From an uncultured Paracoccaceae bacterium (GTDB lineage Bacteria; Pseudomonadota; Alphaproteobacteria; Rhodobacterales; Rhodobacteraceae): DNA of 64,000 nucleotides. The DNA lies in assembly GCA_937895435.1 (NCBI GenBank), contig CALAXT010000056.1, positions 26,605 to 90,604 on the forward strand, written 5' to 3'. A program made the position numbers and the translations under genes. Below, in pieces: positions 1 through 7,816 of the stretch (position 1 is its first letter; every line of letters starts with the position of its first letter). The notes under the pieces are model-generated. The model made no database searches. It had not been told where the DNA came from and worked only from the letters and a program-made list of their open reading frames with translations.

Positions 1-101
1 TTGATACCAACCTGATCTGCAAGTTGCTGCTGGGTCATACCGACCATCCAGCGCCGGTGACGAATCCGCTTACCGACATGAACGTCTACGGGATGTTTCA
101 T
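1..101 (-). CDS. XRE-family helix-turn-helix regulator, N-terminal fragment
   Basis: The reverse strand opens with MKHPVDVHVGKRIRHRRW and continues VGMTQQQLADQVGI to the window edge, giving 33 residues of the start of a Cro/C1-type helix-turn-helix domain. Such proteins bind operator DNA as dimers. The MTQQQLADQVGI stretch is the usual first-helix and turn signature. The MKHPVDVHVGKRIRHRRW start is familiar from a small regulator common in Rhodobacterales. The rest of the gene lies outside the window, so its effector and length cannot be seen. It is divergent from the Bax-inhibitor-1 gene with about 440 bases between. Confidence 0.85.
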   Translation of the reverse strand, partial: MKHPVDVHVGKRIRHRRWMVGMTQQQLADQVGI

Positions 102-543
102 AAAGTTACCTTTCACAGTGCATGTGCCTTGCTCGCGATTAAGCAAGTTCCATGCCAACACCGACACTTCGTGCAATTTTTTGGCATAAATTATCTCTGA
201 CAATCAACCCAAAGATGTTTCAATGTATTCGGGCACCAAACGCAGAAATACAATGCCACCAGATACGGCACAACACCGCCCCGCAGCCCTGTCAACGTCG
301 CTCTTTTCGCTTAATGCAATTGCATTTTGCAAACACATCAGGTCATTTCATCGCATTGTGCACATCCTATTTTTTTTCCCGAGCCCAGGAATGTTGCCCC
401 AGATGCAACCCTGCCAAAAATCCACAGTGCACCCCAGATGCTCTACTTTTTTCGTTGAAAAAGACTTGAATTCCACACGCCTGCCCCCAATATCGAGAGA
501 CAAGCGGTGTCTGCCGCCTAAAAGAAACATGACGGAGGCTTTG
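102..543. other. Divergent intergenic region with no convincing gene
   Basis: This is the spacer between two divergent genes. Reading frames that cross it have no ribosome binding site and no recognisable protein. It is more AT-rich than the flanking genes and holds the heat-shock-like promoter listed separately at its right end. I see no tRNA, riboswitch or long hairpin here. Confidence 0.6.
465..493 (+). promoter_or_regulatory. Candidate RpoH (sigma-32) type promoter
   Basis: CTTGAA at 465-470 is followed after 14 bases by CCCCAATAT at 485-493, close to the classic heat-shock sigma pattern of CTTGAA and CCCCAT-like elements. It sits about 50 bases upstream of the start codon at 544. A housekeeping reading (TTGAAT, 17 bases, AATATC) is also possible but a weaker match. 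Confidence 0.5.
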
Positions 544-1269
544 ATGGCACAATATGATCAGGTCCGCTCGGTTGGGGCCGGCGCGCGGACAGCACAAATA
601 GATGAGGGTCTGCGGGCCCACATGAACAAGGTTTACGCCCTGATGTCGTCTGGGATGGGTGTGACTGCGGCGGTTGCCTATTTCGTTGGTAGCAATGAGG
701 CACTTTTGGCTGCAATCTTTTCGGGCCCCATGCGTTGGGTCGTTATGTTTGCACCGCTGGCGGTTGTATTTGGCTTTGGTGCCATGATCCACCGTATGTC
801 GCAAACCACGGCACAAGCAGTGTTTTATGGCTTTGCTGGCCTGATGGGTCTGTCAATCAGCTATATTTTTGCGGTCTACACCGGGATCTCGATCGTCTCA
901 ACGTTTCTGACCACTACGATCGCTTTTGCGGGTCTTAGCCTTTACGGCTACACCACCAAAAAAGATTTGTCAGGGTTTGGCACATTTTTGGTGATGGGTG
1001 TGATTGGTCTGCTGGTGGCCTCAGTCATCAATCTCTTTTTGCAGTCAGACGCGATTGCTTTTGCCGTCTCGGTACTTGGGGTTTTGATTTTTGCAGGCCT
1101 GACCGCATACGATACGCAGAACATCAAAAATACCTATCTGCAGATGGCCTCGGCCAACGATCAAGAGTGGATGGGCAAGGCCGCAATCATGGGCGCGCTG
1201 AACCTCTATCTTGATTTCCTGAACATGTTTATGTTCTTGCTTCAGTTTCTCGGCCAAAACCGCAACTGA
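544..1269 (+). CDS. Bax inhibitor-1 (YccA/YbhL-type) membrane protein
   Basis: This 241-residue protein belongs to the BI-1/UPF0005 family. It has a short soluble start (MAQYDQVRSVGAGARTAQID) followed by about seven membrane spans, and ends MFMFLLQFLGQNRN. The conserved tail TAYDTQNIK is present. Family members are inner-membrane proteins linked to calcium or proton leak and, for E. coli YccA, to modulation of the FtsH protease. I chose the ATG at 544 because CGGAGG lies five bases upstream; an in-frame ATG at 529 lacks such a site. The heat-shock-like promoter upstream would fit an FtsH-linked role, but that link is inference. Confidence 0.9.
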   Translation: MAQYDQVRSVGAGARTAQIDEGLRAHMNKVYALMSSGMGVTAAVAYFVGSNEALLAAIFSGPMRWVVMFAPLAVVFGFGAMIHRMSQTTAQAVFYGFAGLMGLSISYIFAVYTGISIVSTFLTTTIAFAGLSLYGYTTKKDLSGFGTFLVMGVIGLLVASVINLFLQSDAIAFAVSVLGVLIFAGLTAYDTQNIKNTYLQMASANDQEWMGKAAIMGALNLYLDFLNMFMFLLQFLGQNRN

Positions 1270-1292
1270 TCAGGTCTGCAATAATTTTACAA

Positions 1293-1322
1293 GGGGTCGG
1301 CACGTTTGCCGGCCCTTTTTTG
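1293..1322 (+). terminator. Rho-independent terminator after the BI-1 gene
   Basis: A GGGTCGGCA / TGCCGGCCC stem with a four-base loop is followed by a run of six T. It lies about 25 bases past the stop codon at 1269. Confidence 0.85.
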
Positions 1323-1372
1323 TTAACCAAAAGCGCAGGCACGACGGTACATCTGTGGCTCTTTGGCCAAAG

Positions 1373-1397
1373 AAAAAGCCGCGCCCTAGGGCGCGGC
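1373..1397 (-). terminator. Rho-independent terminator of rpmG
   Basis: GCCGCGCCC and GGGCGCGGC form a tight GC stem, followed on the reverse strand by five T. It ends transcription of the ribosomal protein gene about 27 bases past its stop. Confidence 0.8.
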
Positions 1398-1423
1398 TTT
1401 CATCATACCAAAAGAGCAGGATC

Positions 1424-1591
1424 TTACTTGATCTTGCCTTCTTTATATTCAACGTGCTGACGCACAACCGGATCATATTTCTTGATCGAGAATTTCTCGG
1501 TCATGGTGCGGGCATTCTTTTTGGTCACATAAAAATGCCCAGTGCCGGCGGTCGAGTTCAGCCGGATCTTGATCGTCGTCGGCTTCGCCAT
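1424..1591 (-). CDS. rpmG: 50S ribosomal protein L33
   Basis: This 55-residue basic protein begins [20 protein letters not shown] and ends YKEGKIK. It matches bacterial L33 of the large ribosomal subunit and has the usual length. It lacks the CxxC zinc pairs, so it is the zinc-free (C-) form. The ATG is preceded by AGGAG. The gene has its own candidate promoter and a strong terminator, so it looks monocistronic. It lies downstream of RNase P RNA on the same strand. Confidence 0.97.
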   Translation of the reverse strand: MAKPTTIKIRLNSTAGTGHFYVTKKNARTMTEKFSIKKYDPVVRQHVEYKEGKIK

Positions 1592-1654
1592 GTCTTATAC
1601 TCCTGCTGCGGGGCCACGTGGGGGCCGCTTGGCCCCCGAATTCCTAAGGCTTGC

Positions 1655-1682
1655 CTTTTACGCACAGGGCAGGCCAAGTCAA
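1655..1682 (-). promoter_or_regulatory. Candidate housekeeping promoter of rpmG
   Basis: On the reverse strand TTGACT and TAAAAG are separated by 16 bases, about 65 bases upstream of the rpmG start. Matches to the sigma-70 consensus are 5/6 and 4/6. Confidence 0.5.
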
Positions 1683-1750
1683 CCGGTAATCGTTCACTTT
1701 TCGACCAAAGCATCCGCTTTGCCCCATCATCAGATCATCATTGATCTAAA

Positions 1751-2144
1751 TTGTGCGGAGGGCCTGTAAGCCGGATTTTGTTCCAGGGGTTACCCCCCTT
1801 CGGCGACCATTCCTCTGGCCAGGCCGTTACCGGCCCAGTCTAGCTGCCAACCCGGACCTCTCGGGCTGAAACATCCCTACGGTGCACCGTTACCGATCGC
1901 CCGCACGAGGCCCCTATTTGGCATTGCTCCGGGTGGGGCTTGCCATGCCAGTTCTGTTGCCAGACCTGCGGTGGGCTCTTACCCCACCTTTTCACCCTTG
2001 CCACCGGTCAGACCGGGGCGGTTTGTTCTCTGTGGCGCTTTCCCTCGGGTTACCCCGGCCGGGCGTTACCCGGCACCCTTGTCTCATGGAGTCCGGACTT
2101 TCCTCGCTGGGTTGCCCCAACGCGGCCGCCCGGCCCTCCGCACA
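1751..2144 (-). ncRNA. rnpB: RNase P RNA, bacterial class A
   Basis: This is the catalytic RNA of RNase P, which removes 5' leaders from tRNA precursors. The reverse strand carries the near-universal block GAGGAAAGTCCGGACTCCA (2087-2105), an ACAGA-type box further on, and the conserved 3' part that reads AAATCCGGCTTACAGGCC. The two ends pair to form helix P1: TGTGCGGAGGGCC at the 5' end with GGCCCTCCGCACA at the 3' end. The length of about 394 nt is normal. Ends are set from P1 pairing and the upstream promoter and may be off by a few bases. Confidence 0.97.
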
Positions 2145-2149
2145 GCGCC

Positions 2150-2178
2150 CATCTAGGGTGCTGGGGGCCTTGGGTCAA
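2150..2178 (-). promoter_or_regulatory. Candidate rnpB promoter overlapping the amidase stop codon
   Basis: TTGACC (2173-2178) and TAGATG (2150-2155) are 17 bases apart on the reverse strand. They place the transcript start close to the 5' end of helix P1. The TAG of the upstream amidase gene (2153-2155) lies within the -10 hexamer. Confidence 0.5.
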
Positions 2179-2845
2179 CCGGATAAGTATCACCCAACTG
2201 ACGCATGACAGCGATGTCCTGCGCGTCAACATCGCCCACAGCACCGGGGCGAAAGCGCGCGCGAAACGCGGCCAACAGCGCCGCATGTCCCACCCCCGCC
2301 GGATATCCAAACCGCAAGGCTGCTTGGTCAAACGCTGCTGGCGTGGCCAGGCCCGGCGCTGGCGTGGTGGCAGCATCATCGGGCCAGACCGACAGCCTGG
2401 CATGCGCCAGCCTGCGCCAATCAAACCGGGGGCCAGGGTCACGCTTGCGCAATGGCGCCATATCGCTGTGACCAATCACACGATGGGCCGCAATAGACCA
2501 ACGCACGACAATCTCTGCCAGCAGCCGCTCTAACGCCAGCATCTGCGGCGCAGCAAACGGAGCATCGCCGGGGTTCGCCAGCTCAATCCCAATGGAATGC
2601 GAATTGATATCATCAATCCCGGCCCACGCCCCTTGCCCCGCATGCCAAGCCCGCATCGGCTCAGGGACCAACGCATGTACACGGCCAGTTTCAGAAATCA
2701 GATAATGGGCCGAAACCTCGGCCAATGGGTCACACAAGCGATCAAACGCCGCTTGGCAACTTTGCATCCCCGTGTAGTGCAGCACAATCAAACTGGGCGA
2801 CACACCACCACGTCGTTCCCCAAAATTGGGCGACACGTCCGGCAC
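2153..2845 (-). CDS. N-acetylmuramoyl-L-alanine amidase, AmpD type
   Basis: This 230-residue protein carries an Amidase_2 domain over residues 15-150. It should cleave the lactyl-amide bond between MurNAc (or anhydro-MurNAc) and the peptide. Expected zinc ligands are visible: His23 in VLHYTG, His126 in VIGHSDMAP and Asp136 in RDPGPRF. The SIGIEL motif is at 84-89. No signal peptide is seen, so a cytoplasmic, AmpD-like role in muropeptide recycling is most likely. The last 70 residues form a short extra tail, possibly a peptidoglycan-binding remnant. Its stop codon sits inside the candidate rnpB promoter. Confidence 0.92.
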   Translation of the reverse strand: MPDVSPNFGERRGGVSPSLIVLHYTGMQSCQAAFDRLCDPLAEVSAHYLISETGRVHALVPEPMRAWHAGQGAWAGIDDINSHSIGIELANPGDAPFAAPQMLALERLLAEIVVRWSIAAHRVIGHSDMAPLRKRDPGPRFDWRRLAHARLSVWPDDAATTPAPGLATPAAFDQAALRFGYPAGVGHAALLAAFRARFRPGAVGDVDAQDIAVMRQLGDTYPVDPRPPAP

Positions 2846-2859
2846 GGCGGGCCCCCGCG

Positions 2860-3606
2860 TTATTGCAGCGCCGCGCGAAACGGCCGCGGATCCCAGCTGC
2901 AGGCAAAACCATCCCCGTCTGGGTCAAGATTGCCAGGATCGCGGGTTGGGCCACCACGGGCTAAAAACGATTCCTGCGCCAAATCAGCAGACGTAAAGCG
3001 CGCGCAGGCCCGCTGCGACTGTTTTGCCCCCAGCAAGTTTAAACGTTTATAGATTGGCTCACCCGGTGCGTTCGTGCTTTCCAGCGCATAGCCCACCAGA
3101 GACACAGCCCCCCCAGCGTTCACGCGTGCAGGCAATGCCTGCGGGGCAATCACAACATATTGCGCACGCTGATTGGCCAAACGCTCTTTATCGCTGGCAA
3201 TTGATTCTCGTTCAGACACGGCAGAGAAATCCTGCTCATCCGACATCCGGGCCCCACCCTGCGCCAGCGCCATTTCGCCCGATTGCCGCGATATGCCAGC
3301 AGGAATCGAATCACGGGCAGAAAAGTCAATCAAAGGCTGCGCCGATCCCCCCAAAGCCACCAAGGGCGTTGGGCCATCACTGGACCCCACATCCGATGAC
3401 TGCGGCACGCCGCCAGCCGCGCTGAAATCTGTCATTGCAGACGCCTGCACATTTTGCACCGCGAGGGGGGATGCAACCACCGCATCCAAACGTGGGGCAG
3501 ACCGGTCAGCACAACCCACCACCAACGTCAGCGCGGCAAGCCCCAGCGATCGTGTCAAAAACCGTGCCGCGATACGGCCATGTGTGCGTCCAACCTGCTG
3601 TGCCAT
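2860..3606 (-). CDS. Lipoprotein with Excalibur-like calcium-binding end
   Basis: This 248-residue protein begins MAQQVGRTHGRIAARFLTRS, then has a hydrophobic stretch ending LVVG-Cys32, a lipobox for lipid attachment. The middle is low-complexity and Ala/Ser/Asp-rich. The last 30 residues contain NLDPDGDGFACSWDP, an acidic loop plus Cys that resembles the Excalibur calcium-binding motif; a second Cys is in SQRACARF. The start was chosen because the longer frame would overlap gatA and because residue 1 puts the lipobox at normal distance. Function is unknown. It lies between gatA and the amidase on the same strand, so a cell-envelope role is plausible. Confidence 0.75.
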   Translation of the reverse strand: MAQQVGRTHGRIAARFLTRSLGLAALTLVVGCADRSAPRLDAVVASPLAVQNVQASAMTDFSAAGGVPQSSDVGSSDGPTPLVALGGSAQPLIDFSARDSIPAGISRQSGEMALAQGGARMSDEQDFSAVSERESIASDKERLANQRAQYVVIAPQALPARVNAGGAVSLVGYALESTNAPGEPIYKRLNLLGAKQSQRACARFTSADLAQESFLARGGPTRDPGNLDPDGDGFACSWDPRPFRAALQ

Positions 3607-3643
3607 CGCCGCGCGCCCTTTGTTTTTCTGCCTTTGTCCTGCC

Positions 3644-5131
3644 CTACCACCAGCGCGCAGGTTTGGCCGCGAAATTCGCCGCCCTTTCCAACACAAATGC
3701 GTGGTTGAGCAAATCGCCCTCTTCCCAAGGGCGTCCGATCAGTTGCAGCCCCAGTGGCAGCCCCTGTGCATCAACACCCGTGGGCACCGAAATCCCCGGC
3801 AGACCAGCCAAATTGACCGTGACGGTGAACACATCGTTTAGATACATCGCCACCGGATCTGCATCGACCATTTCGCCCAAACCAAAAGCCGAAGACGGCG
3901 TCGCGGGCGTCAATATTGCGTCGATCCCATCGGCAAACGCCATGTCAAAATCCCGCTTGATCAGGCTGCGCACCCGCTGCGCCCGACGGTAATAAGCGTC
4001 ATAGAACCCAGCCGACAGCACATAAGTTCCGATCATGATGCGGCGCTGCACCTCTTTGCCAAAGCCTTCGGCGCGTGTTTTCTCATACATCTGCGTGATA
4101 CCATCGCCGGGCACCAAAGCGGCACGGTGGCCATAGCGCACGCCATCATACCGCGCGAGGTTGGAAGAGGCCTCGGCCGGGGCAATCACATAATAGGCAG
4201 GCAGCGCGTATTTCGTATGAGGCAGGCTGATATCAACAATCTCAGCCCCTGCATCACGCAGCATATCGGCCCCATCTGCCCACAGCCGCTCAATCTCTGC
4301 AGGCATGCCCTCCATGCGATATTCCCGCGGTAAACCGATTTTGCGGCCCCGAATATCCCCTGTCAGCGCCGCTTCAAAATCAGGCACGGGCAGATCTGCA
4401 CTGGTTGAATCTTTTGGATCATGGCCCGCCATAGCGCCCATCATAATGGCCACATCGCGCACGCTTTTGCCCATTGGCCCGGCCTGATCCAACGATGACG
4501 CAAAAGCCACGATTCCCCAACGTGAGCAGCGGCCATAGGTGGGTTTCAACCCGACAATCCCGGTAAAAGCGGCAGGCTGACGGATGGATCCACCCGTATC
4601 AGTGCCCGTGGCCCCCAGACATAAATCAGCCGCAACAGCCGCCGCCGATCCCCCCGACGAGCCACCCGGTGTCAACGCAGCATCAGACCCGGCGCGCCGC
4701 CAAGGGCTGATGGCATTGCCATAGGCCGATGTTTCATTTGATGAGCCCATCGCGAACTCATCCATGTTCAATTTACCCAGCATCACCGCGCCCGCATCAA
4801 ACAACTGCTGCGTTACGGTAGATTCGTATTCAGGCTTAAACCCAGCCAGAATATTCGAGGCCGCCTGTGACGGCACGCCACGGGTGCAAAACAAATCTTT
4901 GATCCCAAGCGGAATCCCACAAAGCGCGGGCGCGTCACCCGACGCCAAACGGGCATCTGCTGCCGCAGCTTGGGCTTGGGCTATTTCAGGTGTGTCATGG
5001 ACAAAAGCGTTCAGCGCCTTGGCGTCTGACGCGGCAGTCAGACAAGCCTCAGTCAGCTCTGCCGCACTCAGGGTGCGCGCGCGCAGCGCATCACGCGCTT
5101 GGGCGATGGTCAATGTATTTGCGCTGCTCAT
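3644..5131 (-). CDS. gatA: Glu-tRNA(Gln)/Asp-tRNA(Asn) amidotransferase subunit A
   Basis: This 495-residue amidase-signature protein releases ammonia from glutamine for the GatCAB complex, which converts Glu-tRNA(Gln) (and often Asp-tRNA(Asn)) to the amidated form. The Ser-cisSer-Lys triad is visible: Lys78 in GIKDLF, cis-Ser158 in PGGSSGGS and nucleophile Ser182 in [11 protein letters not shown]. Length is normal. Its ATG overlaps the stop of gatC by four bases (ATGA), so the two are translationally coupled. gatB is not in the window. The gluQ gene at 36.3 kb acts on tRNA(Asp) and is not a substitute for a glutaminyl-tRNA synthetase. Confidence 0.98.
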   Translation of the reverse strand: MSSANTLTIAQARDALRARTLSAAELTEACLTAASDAKALNAFVHDTPEIAQAQAAAADARLASGDAPALCGIPLGIKDLFCTRGVPSQAASNILAGFKPEYESTVTQQLFDAGAVMLGKLNMDEFAMGSSNETSAYGNAISPWRRAGSDAALTPGGSSGGSAAAVAADLCLGATGTDTGGSIRQPAAFTGIVGLKPTYGRCSRWGIVAFASSLDQAGPMGKSVRDVAIMMGAMAGHDPKDSTSADLPVPDFEAALTGDIRGRKIGLPREYRMEGMPAEIERLWADGADMLRDAGAEIVDISLPHTKYALPAYYVIAPAEASSNLARYDGVRYGHRAALVPGDGITQMYEKTRAEGFGKEVQRRIMIGTYVLSAGFYDAYYRRAQRVRSLIKRDFDMAFADGIDAILTPATPSSAFGLGEMVDADPVAMYLNDVFTVTVNLAGLPGISVPTGVDAQGLPLGLQLIGRPWEEGDLLNHAFVLERAANFAAKPARWW

Positions 5132-5415
5132 TCCACCACCTTTGGCACGGCAAAAAATCCCTCGCGCGCATCGGGCGCATTGGACAGGATTTGGGCTTGA
5201 ATATTGCCATCAGTCACAACATCGGCGCGGCGCTTAAGCCGCATCGGCGTGACCGAAGTCATTGGCTCAACTCCCGTTACATCCACTTCGTTCAACTGCT
5301 CCATAAAGCCCAGGATACCCGAAAGCTCTTGCGCCAGCGCCGGCAGATCGGCCTCATCCACGGCAATCCGGGCCAGTTTTGCCACGCGGTGCGCGGTGTC
5401 GATATCAATGCTCAT
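5128..5415 (-). CDS. gatC: Glu-tRNA(Gln) amidotransferase subunit C
   Basis: This 95-residue protein begins [20 protein letters not shown] and is typical GatC, the small belt subunit that wraps GatA and helps it dock to GatB. The [16 protein letters not shown] segment and the C-terminal region around [19 protein letters not shown] are conserved. AAAGGAG is placed well before the ATG. It heads the gatC-gatA pair. Confidence 0.97.
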   Translation of the reverse strand: MSIDIDTAHRVAKLARIAVDEADLPALAQELSGILGFMEQLNEVDVTGVEPMTSVTPMRLKRRADVVTDGNIQAQILSNAPDAREGFFAVPKVVE

Positions 5416-5502
5416 GGGCTCTCCTTTCGCAACAGCTCCCCTTTACCGCGCCACCCCGCCCACGGCAAGACGCAGCCGCGGTGCTGGCCGGGTGGCCACC
5501 GC

Positions 5503-5961
5503 TTATGTGCGGCGCAATCCAGCAAAAAACGCGCGCATCAGCCTTTCAGACTCGACTGCCGCGATTCCATCATAAACCTCCGGACGGTGGTGACATTGCG
5601 GGTGGCTGAACACACGCGGCGCTTGCGCCACCCCCCCTGATTTAGGATCACTTGCCCCGTAATAAAGCCGTCCAATCCGCGCCTGCGAAATCGCTGCGGC
5701 ACACATCGGACACGGCTCAAGTGTGACATAGAGATCGTGATTGGTCAGCCGTTCCTGCCCCACAGCCATACAGGCCGCGCGCAGCGCCAAAATCTCGGCA
5801 TGTGCAGTGGGGTCGGACAATTCGCGCACTCGGTTACCTGCCCGCGCCAAAATCTGGCCATCAGGGGCCACGATAACCGCCCCCACCGGCACCTCGCCCC
5901 GGTCACGCGCCGCACGCGCACAAGCCAGCGCATCTTCCATATAACTTTGAAATCGGGTCAT
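5503..5961 (-). CDS. tadA: tRNA-specific adenosine deaminase (A34 to I34)
   Basis: This 152-residue zinc deaminase converts adenosine 34 to inosine in the wobble position of tRNA(Arg)ACG. His54 and Glu56 form the HAE motif (ligand and proton shuttle), and Cys84/Cys87 form PCPMC, the other zinc ligands. The start MTRFQSYMEDALACARAARD fits the family; an upstream extension of this frame has no conserved sequence. It is divergent from the pseudouridine synthase gene, an arrangement common in this group. Confidence 0.95.
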   Translation of the reverse strand: MTRFQSYMEDALACARAARDRGEVPVGAVIVAPDGQILARAGNRVRELSDPTAHAEILALRAACMAVGQERLTNHDLYVTLEPCPMCAAAISQARIGRLYYGASDPKSGGVAQAPRVFSHPQCHHRPEVYDGIAAVESERLMRAFFAGLRRT

Positions 5962-6055
5962 GGCGCATCCTTGCCTTTGGTAAGCGTCCTGCGCAAGGTG
6001 CTTTCCCCCGGCCACCAACACCGCTATGCAGAGTGTTGGATCAGGAGAGCCCCGC

Positions 6056-7192
6056 ATGAAACCACCCGCCGCCAAAGCCAATGCCCCAACCCCCGCCAAA
6101 CCAACTGGCGCGTCGGTGAAAACGTCGGTGAAAAAAACTGTAAAAAACACTGTGAGCAAGACACCCGAAAAGGCCAACGCAGGCGATCGCATTGCCAAGG
6201 TTCTGGCCCGCGCGGGCGTGGCCTCGCGCCGCGAGGCAGAGCGGATGATTGAACTGGGGCGTGTGGCGGTCAACGGCAAGCTGATCGACAGCCCGGCGCT
6301 GAATGTTGGAGGCCACGACAAAATCACGGTTGATGGCAAACCCGTGGCGCAGCCAGAACCGGCACGGCTTTGGCTTTATTACAAGCCCCTTGGCCTTGTG
6401 ACATCAGAACGCGATGAAAAAGGTCGCCCCACGGTCTTTGATCATTTGCCCGAAGATTTGCCCCGCGTCATGTCGGTGGGCAGGCTTGATTTGAACTCCG
6501 AAGGGCTGCTGCTCCTGACCAATGATGGTGAGATCAAACGCCGCCTTGAACTGCCATCGACCGGATGGCTGCGAAAATACCGTGTTCGGGTGAATGGCGC
6601 AGTGACCGACGCCTTGCTTGAACCGCTGCGCAAAGGTATCACGGTTGAGGGTGAACGGTTTCAACCAATGGCCGTCACACTCGATAAGGTGCAAGGTGCA
6701 AATGCATGGCTCACCATTGGCATCCGCGAGGGCCGCAATCGTGAAATTCGGCGGGCAATCAATCATATTGGTCTGATCGTCAACCGCCTGATCCGCACCA
6801 GCTATGGCCCGTTCAAACTGGGCGTGATGGAACCCGGCACGGTTGAAGAAATTCGCCCAAAGATCATGCGCGATCAGTTGGGCCTGACCGAAGTGCCTGA
6901 ACCAGAAAGCGCTACCCCCCCGACAGGGGCAAAGCCGCGCACAGCAAAGCCCCAGATTGGGAAAAGTAGTGGCCGCTCGGCTGGGAAACCCGGCGGAAAG
7001 CTTGGTGCAAAATTCGGCACTGATTTGACCCCCGAGGGCACTGGTACGAAATTTGGTGCAAAATTTGGTGCACGCGGCAAGTTTGGCGCAAAAGCACCCA
7101 GCAGCGGTCGCGCAACCCAAATGGGCGGCGCGCGGCCAACTGGCGCGCCCCGCCCAAGTGGTGGCACCAGGGGCGGGCCCAAGGGCCGCTAA
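6056..7192 (+). CDS. rluB: Ribosomal large-subunit pseudouridine synthase, RluB/RsuA family
   Basis: This 378-residue enzyme isomerises a uridine in 23S rRNA (RluB-type, U2605 in E. coli numbering, by family resemblance). After a Lys/Ala-rich start of about 45 residues there is an S4 RNA-binding domain (DRIAKVLARAGVASRREAERM). The catalytic domain follows, with Asp in GRLDLNSEGLLLLTNDG. From about residue 290 the protein becomes a Gly/Lys/Arg-rich tail with repeated GAKFG units, likely disordered and RNA-contacting. I start at the ATG at 6056 because AGGAG lies upstream; an ATG at 6026 has no such site. RluB versus RluE or RsuA specificity cannot be settled from sequence alone. Confidence 0.9.
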   Translation: MKPPAAKANAPTPAKPTGASVKTSVKKTVKNTVSKTPEKANAGDRIAKVLARAGVASRREAERMIELGRVAVNGKLIDSPALNVGGHDKITVDGKPVAQPEPARLWLYYKPLGLVTSERDEKGRPTVFDHLPEDLPRVMSVGRLDLNSEGLLLLTNDGEIKRRLELPSTGWLRKYRVRVNGAVTDALLEPLRKGITVEGERFQPMAVTLDKVQGANAWLTIGIREGRNREIRRAINHIGLIVNRLIRTSYGPFKLGVMEPGTVEEIRPKIMRDQLGLTEVPEPESATPPTGAKPRTAKPQIGKSSGRSAGKPGGKLGAKFGTDLTPEGTGTKFGAKFGARGKFGAKAPSSGRATQMGGARPTGAPRPSGGTRGGPKGR

Positions 7193-7237
7193 AGGCCCCG
7201 CGGAACACACGGGGCTTCACCCAAGCACTTGCATTGA

Positions 7238-7657
7238 TCAGGCGCCTGCGTTGATTTTGACGCGTTTGCCACCTTGGGCGGTGGCGGCGCGGCGCGCCAC
7301 CCGGATTGTTAAAACCCCGTCTTTCAATGACGCCTCAACGTTTGTCTCATCAGCATCGGCAGGCAGCCTAAAACTGCGCAAAAACGCCCCAAACTGGCGT
7401 TCTGAGAAATACCATGTGTCATCGCTATCTTCGCGATAAGATTGCTTTTCACCGCGCACATTTACCATACCACGCTCAACCGTCAGATGGATATCGTCTT
7501 CGGACACGCCCGGCAGTTCAATCGCAATGGAATAAGCATCGCTTGCCGATGACGCTTCCGATGCAGGGGCGATCCAATCGGCAATCTTGGCGCCCAGACC
7601 GCGCAGGGGTTCATAAAAATTGGGCCAAAAGCCGGGGGCTTGGGTTTTTTCAATCAT
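7238..7657 (-). CDS. Hsp20/alpha-crystallin small heat-shock protein
   Basis: This 139-residue protein has an alpha-crystallin domain from about residue 35 to 130. The core AYSIAIELPGVSEDDIHLTVE, the strand FLRSFRLPADADETNVEASLKDGVLTIRV (split here only for reading) and the AxLxDGVL-type motif are clear. Such proteins hold unfolding clients in an ATP-independent way. The C-terminal IxI anchor is not evident; the end reads RVKINAGA. AAGGAG precedes the chosen ATG. A perfect FNR-type palindrome lies 85 bases upstream, so oxygen-dependent control is plausible. Confidence 0.92.
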   Translation of the reverse strand: MIEKTQAPGFWPNFYEPLRGLGAKIADWIAPASEASSASDAYSIAIELPGVSEDDIHLTVERGMVNVRGEKQSYREDSDDTWYFSERQFGAFLRSFRLPADADETNVEASLKDGVLTIRVARRAATAQGGKRVKINAGA

Positions 7658-7741
7658 GGCGGGTCTCCTTTTCTTTTGCACGCAGGCATGGTTGCACCAC
7701 TGTATAAGACGCAGCTTGGCCTCGGCTGACCGCCCGGCGCC

Positions 7742-7755
7742 TTGATTGGGATCAA
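7742..7755. promoter_or_regulatory. FNR/FnrL-type binding site
   Basis: TTGATTGGGATCAA is a perfect TTGAT-N4-ATCAA palindrome in the 159-base divergent spacer. It is 85 bases from the hsp20 start and 62 from the sugar kinase start, so it could regulate either or both. Confidence 0.65.
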
Positions 7756-7816
7756 ATCCGTTGCCCCAAACCGCACAACGCCCTAGTCACAGCAAGGTCT
7801 GATAAAAGGTGCGAAG

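Noticed and set aside
223..543. N-terminal extension of the Bax-inhibitor-1 frame
   Set aside because: The extension is not conserved, is unlike the family and contains the candidate promoter. The ATG at 544 has a good ribosome site.
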